Assembly (NCBI GenBank): GCA_964584785.1
Contig: CAZPBY010000010.1
Location: 1 to 64,000 of the forward strand
Length of the DNA: 64,000 nt
Reading direction: 5' to 3'
Source: JAHFTY01 sp964584785
GTDB lineage: Bacteria; Acidobacteriota; Terriglobia; 20CM-2-55-15
The notes below the pieces were generated by a model. The model saw only the letters and a list, made by a program, of their open reading frames with translations, made no database searches and was not told where the DNA came from. This document shows positions 25,632 through 32,945 of the stretch, piece by piece. The translations under genes were made by a program, and so were the position numbers. Positions within the stretch are counted from its first letter, which is position 1; the number at the start of each line of letters is the position of its first letter.

Positions 25632-26177
25632 ATGGGACTTGATCGACGACAGTTTTTCCGGCGTCTGGTTCCCGGCGCGGATAAGAACTCTCCGCGCCGC
25701 ATGGCCCGCTACAAAGACCTGGAAACCTATGCGCGAATGCATCTGCTGCCGTATGACTTCGAGCTGACTGAGGAGCAGGAGAGTCAGCTGATCGGCGCGA
25801 TCCGCGGAGTCATGGACAACGCGAACAACGACGACTTGTTCTCGAATGCGATACGGGCCCGCATCGAAGAGATTGTGGAGAAAACGATTGAACCGTGGCG
25901 CCGTCAAACCGATGTGGAAGCCCGCGCCAAACGGCTCCAGGAGGTTCGGCAGGCGGCGCCGGATTACGTATCCGCTTTCCTGGAAGTACAGGCTGGGACG
26001 CCGATCATCGAAAAACTGAAGGAGGCTTACCGGACCGACGATTTGGCCGAACTGGAAGCACTGCTCAAGCATCAGGTCGAGCTTTGGGTAGCCGAGGCGA
26101 GCGACCGCTTGGTGCAGCAGTACGATGTTGTTTCCGTCCGGGACCTGGTTTTTGCACAACTCCGGGCCTGGTGCTAA
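25632..26177 (+). CDS. Hypothetical protein, helical, unrecognised
   Basis: 181 residues starting MGLDRRQFFRRLVPGADK. The body is helix-rich and strongly charged (for example RIEEIVEKTIEPWRRQTDVEARAKRLQEV and DLAELEALLKHQVELWVAEAS). No domain is recognised. The N-terminal RRQFFRRL looks like a twin-arginine box but no hydrophobic segment follows, so export by Tat is unlikely; a basic amphipathic helix is a better description. It is divergent from the ferritin-like operon (78-bp gap) and 39 nt upstream of the DksA-like gene, so it may be linked to either. Confidence 0.6.
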   Translation: MGLDRRQFFRRLVPGADKNSPRRMARYKDLETYARMHLLPYDFELTEEQESQLIGAIRGVMDNANNDDLFSNAIRARIEEIVEKTIEPWRRQTDVEARAKRLQEVRQAAPDYVSAFLEVQAGTPIIEKLKEAYRTDDLAELEALLKHQVELWVAEASDRLVQQYDVVSVRDLVFAQLRAWC

Positions 26178-26216
26178 AATCGTCCGTTTATCTGGTTAGG
26201 AAAGTTCACAACGTTC

Positions 26217-26552
26217 ATGAGTCCCACGGATCTAAAGAAGTATCGAGACATCCTTGAAGCCAAGCGGGATGAACTTCAACACTCCGAGCCCGCGCGCACC
26301 CCTGCCACCGAACCCGGTTCGAAAAGCGGCGACTGGATCGATCAATCGAGCCAGGAAAGCGATCTGCACGTCCGGCTGGCATTGAAACAAACCGATGCGA
26401 AACTTCTTCGCGCCATTGAAGAAGCCATTCACCGGCTCGATCACGGTGTTTACGGCGTTTGCATGGATTGCGAAAACGAAATTCCCAACCTTCGCCTCGA
26501 CGCAGTGCCCTGGACACGGGTTTGCGTGAACTGCAAGGAAAAGCAAAAATAA
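26217..26552 (+). CDS. DksA/TraR-type C4 zinc-finger protein
   Basis: 111 residues. An N-terminal helical part (DLKKYRDILEAKRDELQHSE) leads to a coiled-coil-like region and the C-terminal zinc finger GVYGVCMDCENEIPNLRLDAVPWTRVCVNCKEK (Cys about 82, 85, 103, 106). Family members bind RNA polymerase through the secondary channel and tune rRNA and stress promoters. The conserved coiled-coil tip Asp pair of classical DksA is not obvious, so it may be a divergent member with a different role. The SD is weak and distant (TTAGGAAAG). Confidence 0.87.
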   Translation: MSPTDLKKYRDILEAKRDELQHSEPARTPATEPGSKSGDWIDQSSQESDLHVRLALKQTDAKLLRAIEEAIHRLDHGVYGVCMDCENEIPNLRLDAVPWTRVCVNCKEKQK

Positions 26553-26575
26553 CCAACCCCGGTTGAAGCCCGTTT

Positions 26576-26606
26576 AGACATTGCACGCCGGAGGCGTGCA
26601 ATGTCT
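26576..26606. repeat. Perfect 14-bp inverted repeat with 3-nt loop
   Basis: AGACATTGCACGCC (26576-26589) and its exact complement (26593-26606) flank GGA. It lies in the convergent gap between the DksA-like and peroxiredoxin genes. No T-run follows on either strand, so it is either a REP-like element or a non-canonical bidirectional stop. Confidence 0.7.
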
Positions 26607-26645
26607 CGTGAAGCAGCGCCGCACGGACGCTCAAATTTTCGATCG

Positions 26646-27101
26646 TCAGCCGGGCCGTAACGAGGGGATCCCGTCGTCGGCGCTGAAAATGTCGTGGCCC
26701 GCGATGGTATTCAGCGTGGCCTTCGAAAAACCGTAATCGGTCAGCTGAATTTTGCCGTCGCTTCCAACGACAAAAATCGTGGGAACGTACTCCAGGTTGT
26801 ACGCCGCAGACACATCGTGCGGATGCTCGTCGACAACGACGTCGAATGTGAAACCAAAGTGTTCCCGGAATTCGCGCGTCTCCATCGCGTCATCCTGAGA
26901 AATGACGATCAACCGCACTCTCGCTTCCGTGTGAATCCTCTGAAAGAAAGGCAGCGTGAACTGACTGGTCGGACAGGATGCCCTGTAGAACACGAGCACG
27001 ACCGGACCCTCTTTCAAAACTTCGCTCAGTTGAAAAAGCCGGCCTTCAAGATTGCGAAGGCCGAAGTCCGGCGCGGACGAACCCACTTCAAGTTGTTTCA
27101 T
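26646..27101 (-). CDS. Peroxiredoxin/redoxin-domain protein
   Basis: 151 residues of thioredoxin fold: VGSSAPDFGLRNLEGRLFQLSEVL at the start, then VVLVFYRASCPTSQFTLPFF with the active-site Cys in CPTS, and NLEYVPTIFVVGSDG with the cis-proline. The CPTS position matches AhpC/TSA and TlpA-like redoxins; a resolving Cys is not seen, so a 1-Cys or atypical mechanism is likely. The ATG at 27101 is preferred over an upstream GTG at 27116, although neither has a good SD. It is divergent from pilT. Confidence 0.8.
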   Translation of the reverse strand: MKQLEVGSSAPDFGLRNLEGRLFQLSEVLKEGPVVLVFYRASCPTSQFTLPFFQRIHTEARVRLIVISQDDAMETREFREHFGFTFDVVVDEHPHDVSAAYNLEYVPTIFVVGSDGKIQLTDYGFSKATLNTIAGHDIFSADDGIPSLRPG

Positions 27102-27121
27102 GGACCGATGCGGCACGTGTT

Positions 27122-27143
27122 TATAATAGCCCGGTCTGGAGGG
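27122..27143 (+). promoter_or_regulatory. Consensus -10 box and SD in front of pilT
   Basis: TATAAT at 27122-27127 is followed by CTGGAGGG, an SD centred 6-10 nt before the ATG at 27149. The leader would be about 15 nt. The same AT-rich block can also act as a -10 (TATTAT) for the divergent strand. No convincing -35 was found. Confidence 0.45.
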
Positions 27144-27148
27144 AATTA

Positions 27149-28225
27149 ATGGCGCAGTTAGATGCGTTTTTCAATTTTATGCACGAGCACGGCGCTTCCG
27201 ACTTGCATCTCGCCGCCGGCTCGCAGCCGATCGTCCGGGTTCGCGGGGAGCTCGAGCGGCTGACGTTTCCGATTCTCGAGAACGACAAGTTGAAGGAAAT
27301 GCTCTACGAGATCGCTCCGGAATACAAAGTGAAGATTTTCGAAGAGACCGGCGACGTCGATTTCGGTTACGAGATCACGGGTGTTGCCCGCTATCGCGCC
27401 AATTTCTTCAACCAGAAGCATGGAGTCGGCGCCGTCTTCCGCGAGATCCCCTCCAAGGTGCTGACCTGCGACCAGCTCGGCTTGCCGCCCATCATGCGAA
27501 AGTTCGCGGGCTTGTCGAAAGGGCTTGTCCTGGTGACCGGCCCGACCGGAAGCGGTAAATCGACGACGCTCGCCGCGATCGTGGATCATGCAAACAAGAC
27601 GCGTCAGGACCACATCATCACGGTCGAAGATCCGATCGAATTCGTGCATCAGAGCCAGAAGTGCCTCGTGAACCATCGTGAAGTGGGGCTGCATACGAAA
27701 TCGTTCGCGGCGGCTCTTCGCGGGTCGTTGCGTGAAGATCCCGATATCATTCTTGTCGGCGAAATGCGCGACCTCGAAACGATCGAACTGGCTCTCACCG
27801 CGGCGGCTACCGGCCACCTCGTGTTCGGAACGCTGCATACGCCCAGCGCAGCGAAAACCATCGATCGCGTGATCGACGTTTTTCCTGCTGCGCAGCAGAA
27901 CCAGATTCGTAATACGCTATCCGAATCGTTGAAAGGGGTGATCGCCCAAAACCTGTTCAAACGAGTCGATGTGAAGGGACGCGTTGCAGCTCTGGAAATA
28001 CTGGTGGTTACGCCCGCCATTGCGAATTTGATACGCGAGGCAAAAACGTTCCAGATTCCGGGCATGTTGCAGGTCGGCAGGAAGTATGGAATGCAGACGC
28101 TGGATGATGCGATCATGGACCTGCTCAACAAAAGAATGATCAGCCCCGAAGATGCGTACGCGCGCTGCCTGGACAAAAACAAGTTCAGACCGCTTTTGAA
28201 GAATCCACCGGAAGAGTGGGAGTAA
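27149..28225 (+). CDS. pilT: Type IV pilus retraction ATPase PilT
   Basis: 358 residues. A hexameric motor that depolymerises pili for twitching, DNA uptake and surface sensing. Seen are the N-terminal PAS-like part with SDLHLAAGSQPIVRVRGEL, Walker A GPTGSGKST, the Asp box ITVEDPIEFVH, Walker B DIILVGEMRD, the His box GHLVFGTLHTPSA, and the C-terminal AIANLIREAKTFQIPGMLQ, which is the PilT AIRNLIRE signature. The ATG at 27149 follows GGAGGG; a longer reading is antisense to the peroxiredoxin gene. A PilU-like paralogue follows after 4 nt. Confidence 0.95.
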   Translation: MAQLDAFFNFMHEHGASDLHLAAGSQPIVRVRGELERLTFPILENDKLKEMLYEIAPEYKVKIFEETGDVDFGYEITGVARYRANFFNQKHGVGAVFREIPSKVLTCDQLGLPPIMRKFAGLSKGLVLVTGPTGSGKSTTLAAIVDHANKTRQDHIITVEDPIEFVHQSQKCLVNHREVGLHTKSFAAALRGSLREDPDIILVGEMRDLETIELALTAAATGHLVFGTLHTPSAAKTIDRVIDVFPAAQQNQIRNTLSESLKGVIAQNLFKRVDVKGRVAALEILVVTPAIANLIREAKTFQIPGMLQVGRKYGMQTLDDAIMDLLNKRMISPEDAYARCLDKNKFRPLLKNPPEEWE

Positions 28226-28229
28226 CGAC

Positions 28230-29399
28230 ATGACCAAGGCCGAACTGGACTACATTCTGGGAACGATGCTGGATTCCCACAAGAACGTTTCGGATCTCAA
28301 CATCACCGTAGACAAGCCTCCGCAGGTGGAAGCGTCCGGAGAGTTGGTGCCCGTTGCGATTGAGCCGGCGGTGGAAAGGCTCACTCCGTTCCAGACCGAG
28401 ACGATCGCGATGACGATCATCAACAACAATCGCCGTCTCACGGAAGATCTGCAGAAGACCGGTTCGTGCGACTGCTCCTATTCACTCGGTCATAAGGCCC
28501 GTTTCCGCGTGAACATTTTCACTCAGCGCGGCCACTACACGATCATTCTCCGAAAACTGTCGACGGAAATCCCCACGCTCGAACAACTCAATTTCCCGAG
28601 CGTGTTCCATTCGATGGCCAAAGAAAAGACCGGCCTCGTGCTGGTGACGGGTGCCACGGGAAGCGGAAAATCGACAACGCTGGCTGCCGTTCTGAATGAA
28701 TTGAATGCGACAAAATCGATTCACATCGTCACGCTCGAGGACCCGATCGAATTCGTGCACCCGCAACGGAGGGCGACTTTCAATCAGCGGGAAATGGGCA
28801 ACGACTTCGCCACCTTCGCTTCGGGACTCCGAGCGGCGCTGCGGCAGGCGCCGAAGATCATTCTGGTCGGCGAAATGCGCGATCGCGAAACGGTTGAAAT
28901 CGCGATGTCGGCCGCAGAGACGGGACACCTCGTGCTCAGCACATTGCACACCATCAACGCCGGTCAAACGATCAACCGCATCGTCGGCATGTTTGATCAG
29001 GTCGAGGAAAAGCAGATTCGGATTCGACTGGCTGAAACACTTCGATGGGTCGTTTCACAGCGCCTCCTCCCCAGAGTCGGCGGCAGCCGCATTGCCGCGC
29101 TGGAAATCATGGGCAGCAGCCTCCGCGTCAAAGAGGCCATCGAACATGGAGAATCCGAAGGCAAGACCTTCTACGAGATCATCGAAGCCGCCGCTCCGTT
29201 CGGTTGGAAAACGTTCGACATGGCGATCCTCGAGTTGTACGAGCAGGAATTGATCAGCGAGGAAACGGCGCTGCTGTATTGCTCGAACAAAGGCGTCGTC
29301 TCACGCGGTCTCGACAAGATCAAGAAGGCCAAAGGCGTGTCGACGACGAGCGTCACCGGACTCAGTTTGGATGTGGAATACGGAAAGAGAAGAAAATGA
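28230..29399 (+). CDS. PilT/PilU-family ATPase
   Basis: 389 residues, a second retraction-type ATPase. Walker A GATGSGKST, Asp box VTLEDPIEFVH, Walker B KIILVGEMRD and His box GHLVLSTLHTINA are intact, so it should hydrolyse ATP. The C-terminal segment reads VKEAIEHGESEGKTFYEIIE, not AIRNLIRE, which fits PilU-like paralogues that assist PilT. The tail (about 355-389) is basic and Ser/Thr-rich. It lies 4 nt after pilT and overlaps the next gene by 4 nt (ATGA), so all three are one operon. Confidence 0.9.
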   Translation: MTKAELDYILGTMLDSHKNVSDLNITVDKPPQVEASGELVPVAIEPAVERLTPFQTETIAMTIINNNRRLTEDLQKTGSCDCSYSLGHKARFRVNIFTQRGHYTIILRKLSTEIPTLEQLNFPSVFHSMAKEKTGLVLVTGATGSGKSTTLAAVLNELNATKSIHIVTLEDPIEFVHPQRRATFNQREMGNDFATFASGLRAALRQAPKIILVGEMRDRETVEIAMSAAETGHLVLSTLHTINAGQTINRIVGMFDQVEEKQIRIRLAETLRWVVSQRLLPRVGGSRIAALEIMGSSLRVKEAIEHGESEGKTFYEIIEAAAPFGWKTFDMAILELYEQELISEETALLYCSNKGVVSRGLDKIKKAKGVSTTSVTGLSLDVEYGKRRK

Positions 29400-29851
29400 G
29401 TGCCGATAACCAGGTTGAATTCTTCGAGATTGGCGACAAGACATCATTAATCTGCACGAACGCCGCGATTGCCGAACCTGTACGGACGACGCTTCGCGAG
29501 ATGGGGTACAAGTTCCATACGGCGGACACTTCGGATGTGGCGATCGAGCGAACCCGCTACACACTTTATGACATTATTGTCGTCCAGGAAGACTTCGGAG
29601 GCGGTACGCTCCAGGCCAATCCCGTGCTCAGCTACTTTTCGAACTTGCCGATGGCGCAACGGCGCACGTCGATGCTGGTCCTGATCGGCACGGCTTTCAA
29701 AACACTCGATGCGATGCAGGCGTTCGCCCAGAACGTCCAATTGGTCGTGAACGTCGGTGATCTGCGAAACCTCACCGCAATCCTCAAGAAGTCCCGGGTC
29801 GAGTTCGACGGGCTGTACAAGGTTTACAGGGACGTCGTGTCCGCCGTCTAA
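29396..29851 (+). CDS. Degenerate receiver-like protein encoded with pilT/pilU
   Basis: 151 residues. Predicted alternating strands and helices (TSLICTNAAIAEPVRTTLREMGYKF, DVAIERTRYTLYDIIVVQEDFGG, RRTSMLVLIGTAFKTLDAMQAFAQ, VQLVVNVGDLRNLTAILKKS) follow the order of a response-regulator receiver, but the usual phospho-acceptor Asp position in YDIIVVQE is Gln, so phosphorylation is unlikely. It overlaps the PilU-like gene by 4 nt and should be translationally coupled, suggesting an adaptor or regulator of the retraction motor. The fold assignment is inference from pattern only. Confidence 0.6.
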   Translation: MSADNQVEFFEIGDKTSLICTNAAIAEPVRTTLREMGYKFHTADTSDVAIERTRYTLYDIIVVQEDFGGGTLQANPVLSYFSNLPMAQRRTSMLVLIGTAFKTLDAMQAFAQNVQLVVNVGDLRNLTAILKKSRVEFDGLYKVYRDVVSAV

Positions 29852-30639
29852 TGAGTCATGGCGTAGACGATGACGTTCGTCAGGAATTTGAAGGAATAAG
29901 TGGAGTAATTCGCCGGATAAGTGGGATCGTCGGCCCACTCCAGACCGTCGCCAAGATCGGTGTTCCATGCCATCAGGATGTTGATGCGGCCGTGCTCGTC
30001 GTAAACCGCAAACACCTTAGGAATCCTGCCTGACGGACCATTCTCCCATTGATCGCACTCGCGGCACTTCGCGATGCCATCGTTTGTGACCTGAATAATC
30101 GTATCGATGTTGTAGAACGCATGAAAGAGGGGATGGGTTGTGTCCAATTCGACAATCGTCGCGTCAGGAACGACACGGTCGATTTGCCGCAGGAACTGAT
30201 GCATCTCTTCGTCGCCGTGAAAGTCGTCCGCGAACCAGAATCCGCCGCGCGACAGGTATTCCTGAAGGTTGGCGGCGTCCTCCGGACCGAGCACCATCTG
30301 TTCGGGTTCGACCGAATAAATCAGTGGATAGTTAAAAAGATCCGGGCCGTTGGAATCAACAACATCGGGGTCACCGACATCGATGTTGGTCATGCGGGAG
30401 GTCAGCGTCGTCAGATGGGAATCCATGTTGGGGTAATCGGTATACCAGTTCTTGATATAGCCGGGAATGCCACCGGGGTAGCGCAGACGGGCGAAGCGGA
30501 ATCTCGAAGTTCTGTTCAACGTTGAGACAGTTTTGTCATCGTCGTGGCGTCGCGTCAGATCGGCGGCCGGAGGCGCAGCGACGAGAAACACCGCCAATTG
30601 AACAGTTACAGCAATTCCAAGTGCTATTCGTCTCCGCAT
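29848..30639 (-). CDS. DUF4159 secreted protein
   Basis: 263 residues with an N-terminal signal (1-25). The core FRFARLRYPGGIPGYIKNWYTDYPNMDSHL, LFNYPLIYSVEPEQM and LQEYLSRGGFWFADDFHGDEEM matches the DUF4159 family, which has a class-I glutamine-amidotransferase-like fold and is frequent in Acidobacteria beside aerotolerance-type VWA clusters. Function unknown. Its TAG stop overlaps the TAA of the converging receiver-like gene by 2 nt. It starts 46 nt after the upstream NHL gene, likely one operon. Confidence 0.83.
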   Translation of the reverse strand: MRRRIALGIAVTVQLAVFLVAAPPAADLTRRHDDDKTVSTLNRTSRFRFARLRYPGGIPGYIKNWYTDYPNMDSHLTTLTSRMTNIDVGDPDVVDSNGPDLFNYPLIYSVEPEQMVLGPEDAANLQEYLSRGGFWFADDFHGDEEMHQFLRQIDRVVPDATIVELDTTHPLFHAFYNIDTIIQVTNDGIAKCRECDQWENGPSGRIPKVFAVYDEHGRINILMAWNTDLGDGLEWADDPTYPANYSTYSFKFLTNVIVYAMTH

Positions 30640-30685
30640 TTGAGGTAATTCCTGGAAGAGATGCGAGCACTTGAAGTGCCGTTAT

Positions 30686-31657
30686 TTACTTCTTCCGATA
30701 GATCTGCGGAATCTGATCGGGGCCGGGCGCCTGCAACACGTCCCCATTCATCATGACGTCCATGCCGTGATTGCCGTCGGAGTCCAGGTAACCCAGCACG
30801 TTGCCGGTCTTTCGATCTACCTTGACCAGCCAGCCCGGTGTCAGGTTGGGGAGGTCCCGCGGCTGAGTCGAAAGCCAGATGGCGTCCTTGTCCAGTTTCA
30901 AGCCGAACGTCTTTCCGTACTTCGGCCATTCCCCCAGGAACTTCCCCTTCATGTCGAACTTTTGAATCCGGCCGTTCTCGCGATCGGCGACGTAGATGGT
31001 ACCGGTTTCATCAATCTGGATCGAATGCGGAAGCCGAAACTGTCCGGGACCGGTACCGGGTTCGCCCCATTGCGTGATCTTCTTTCCGTCGGAAGTGTAT
31101 TCCAGAATTCGGGCATTTCTGTAACCGTCCGAGATGAACAGGTGGCCGTTCGGGGCGAATGCGATGTCCGTCGTGCTGCAAAAATTGTTCGCGCAATCCG
31201 CAGGCTGTCCGCCGATTTCAATTTCCATTAACTTTTTGCCGTCCGGCGAAAACTTGTAGACCATGGAACTGGCGGCATCCGTTGTCCAGACATTTCCCTG
31301 CGGATCGACACGGATCGCGTGCGGCATTTTGTACATCCCCTGCCCCCACGATCGAACGACTTTGCCTTCACGATTCACCACAACGACGGGATTCGCTTTG
31401 TCGCCGCGCTGGAGCAGGTAGATCAAACCGTTCTTGTCGGATGTTACCCATGAAACCATGCCCATCTGCCATCCGGCCTGCGGAGGCGTGACGTTCAGCG
31501 CCGCGCGTTCGAGCGAAACCTTCTTCGTCTGAGCGAGAAGGGACCTCAGTTCAGCCGTCTGCTTCTCCATCTGCGCCCGCACTTCGGGCGCAATACCGCC
31601 GCGGTTTTGTGTCCACAATGGCAACAACAACAGGTAAACGAGGTATTTGTTCGTCAT
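30686..31657 (-). CDS. Secreted NHL-repeat beta-propeller (amidating-lyase-like)
   Basis: 323 residues with signal peptide MTNKYLVYLLLLPLW. The mature part has repeated NHL blades: GMYKMPHAIRVDPQGNVWTTD, STTDIAFAPNGHLFISDGYRNARILEY and FRLPHSIQIDETGTIYVADRENGRIQKF. This resembles the lyase domain of peptidylglycine alpha-amidating enzymes and many acidobacterial secreted propellers of unknown role. ATG 31657 is taken rather than the GTG six codons upstream because it places the signal peptide at the N-terminus. A paralogue sits at 34915-36000. Confidence 0.82.
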   Translation of the reverse strand: MTNKYLVYLLLLPLWTQNRGGIAPEVRAQMEKQTAELRSLLAQTKKVSLERAALNVTPPQAGWQMGMVSWVTSDKNGLIYLLQRGDKANPVVVVNREGKVVRSWGQGMYKMPHAIRVDPQGNVWTTDAASSMVYKFSPDGKKLMEIEIGGQPADCANNFCSTTDIAFAPNGHLFISDGYRNARILEYTSDGKKITQWGEPGTGPGQFRLPHSIQIDETGTIYVADRENGRIQKFDMKGKFLGEWPKYGKTFGLKLDKDAIWLSTQPRDLPNLTPGWLVKVDRKTGNVLGYLDSDGNHGMDVMMNGDVLQAPGPDQIPQIYRKK

Positions 31658-31731
31658 GGCGCGCCAATCTATCACATTGTATGAACGATTTCCGATTCAC
31701 GATTTGCGATCGCACGTCATAACATTCTCGA

Positions 31732-32208
31732 ATGCGTAGTGGGATCTTCATTCTCTTCTTTGCCGCGGCGGCCGCCGTCTCCGGCCAAACGAAAGCCGTG
31801 CCGGATCCGTGGATCGGATCGTGGAAGATGAACCTGGCCAGGTCGAAGTATGAGTCCGGAGTCATGCCGAAAAGTCGTACCCTGACGTTTGAGGAAATCC
31901 CCGGCGGCATGAAGGCCACCAGCGATCTGCTCGACGAGATGGGTGCGGTCCACATCGAATTCACGGCGAAGTATGACGGCAAGGACGTTCCGATGCGCGG
32001 CCCATTTCAGGGAAACACGATCGCGGTGACGCGACGGGATTCCTACACTTTCGAAACAACGCAAAAAGCGAACGGCAAGGTTTCGTTGACGACGCGATTC
32101 GCCGTCTCGCGCGACGGCAAAACCTTGACCGGAACATCCTCAGGCCTCGACCCCGATGGTGTGAAATTCACCAACGTCGCCGTCTACGACAAGATCAGTG
32201 TGAAGTGA
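31732..32208 (+). CDS. Small secreted protein with lipocalin-like pattern
   Basis: 158 residues, signal peptide 1-18 (IFILFFAAAAAVSGQ), mature start KAVPDPWIGSWKMNLARSKYE. The DPWIGSWKMN...S pattern followed by beta-rich repeats (KSRTLTFEEIPGGMKATSD, VTRRDSYTFETTQKANGKVSLTTRFAVSRDGKTLTGT, split here) is common among short acidobacterial secreted proteins and is compatible with a lipocalin-like barrel. No function can be given. Its 3' end overlaps the converging DUF1223 gene by 14 nt. Confidence 0.72.
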   Translation: MRSGIFILFFAAAAAVSGQTKAVPDPWIGSWKMNLARSKYESGVMPKSRTLTFEEIPGGMKATSDLLDEMGAVHIEFTAKYDGKDVPMRGPFQGNTIAVTRRDSYTFETTQKANGKVSLTTRFAVSRDGKTLTGTSSGLDPDGVKFTNVAVYDKISVK

Positions 32209-32941
32209 AATCTGCTGAAGAAACGCCCAGAACGTTACGGGTTTTATTGCTCTGAACGAAAACCACAACGTGAAGGTCGTCGCGTTTCCAGTCGCGAGCC
32301 AGCCGAACGGAGCGATCGGAGGAAAATGAACCGGCGGCCGGCGAACGGCCGATCAGTTCGAGTTTGCGAACGACGGCTGTATGAGCGAGTTTGTGTCCCT
32401 GGTTCTCACCGCGGGCGACATTCGACGAAAGGTTGTTCTCGGTGATCGCCAGATAAACATCGGCCGGCTCGGCGACACCTTCAATGCGGATCTCGACAAG
32501 AACTTCGGATGCGCCAGACGAACGCGCGACCGCGCTGATGGCTGGCTTCGGCGTCCGGCTTGCGCGCGAAATCTCGGCGATGGCCTGACTGCGATCGCTG
32601 CCGACGAACTCGCTGCGCCCGTCAACGACCATTTGCGGCGTGTACGCTCCATTTCCACCAACGAATTTTTTGGCGTAGACGTTCTGCCGGTCCGTGAACT
32701 GTGTCGAAGAAAACGGATCTTTCCAGCCTTGATAATCCCAGTAGTCCACGTGCTCGCTCATCACGATGATGTCGGCACCTTGAACAGGCTGACGAGCCAA
32801 CTCCATCAATAATCGATCGGCCGGAGGACAACTCGAGCAGCCTTCGGATGTGAACAATTCCACCAGGACGGGAGTTCGCGGAGCTGGAGGGGAAACCTGG
32901 ACCATCAGCAGCAGCGAAGCCATGATGGTCCAGAACAACAT
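32195..32941 (-). CDS. DUF1223 thioredoxin-fold secreted protein
   Basis: 248 residues. After a hydrophobic start, VLVELFTSEGCSSCPPADRLLMELA is the DUF1223 hallmark, a thioredoxin-like fold with a CSSC redox pair, and HVDYWDYQGWKDPFSSTQFTDRQ..Y is the second conserved block. The C-terminal half is a beta-sandwich. Family members are exported and of unknown function. It begins 4 nt after the amidohydrolase lipoprotein stop, so the two are cotranscribed. Confidence 0.88.
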   Translation of the reverse strand: MLFWTIMASLLLMVQVSPPAPRTPVLVELFTSEGCSSCPPADRLLMELARQPVQGADIIVMSEHVDYWDYQGWKDPFSSTQFTDRQNVYAKKFVGGNGAYTPQMVVDGRSEFVGSDRSQAIAEISRASRTPKPAISAVARSSGASEVLVEIRIEGVAEPADVYLAITENNLSSNVARGENQGHKLAHTAVVRKLELIGRSPAAGSFSSDRSVRLARDWKRDDLHVVVFVQSNKTRNVLGVSSADFTSH

Positions 32942-32945
32942 AAAG

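Noticed and set aside
25632..25690. Twin-arginine signal peptide (DRRQFFRRL)
   Set aside because: No hydrophobic h-region or cleavage site follows the arginines.
26978..27148. Extended N-terminus for pilT
   Set aside because: It is antisense to the peroxiredoxin gene and precedes the strong SD and conserved PilT start.
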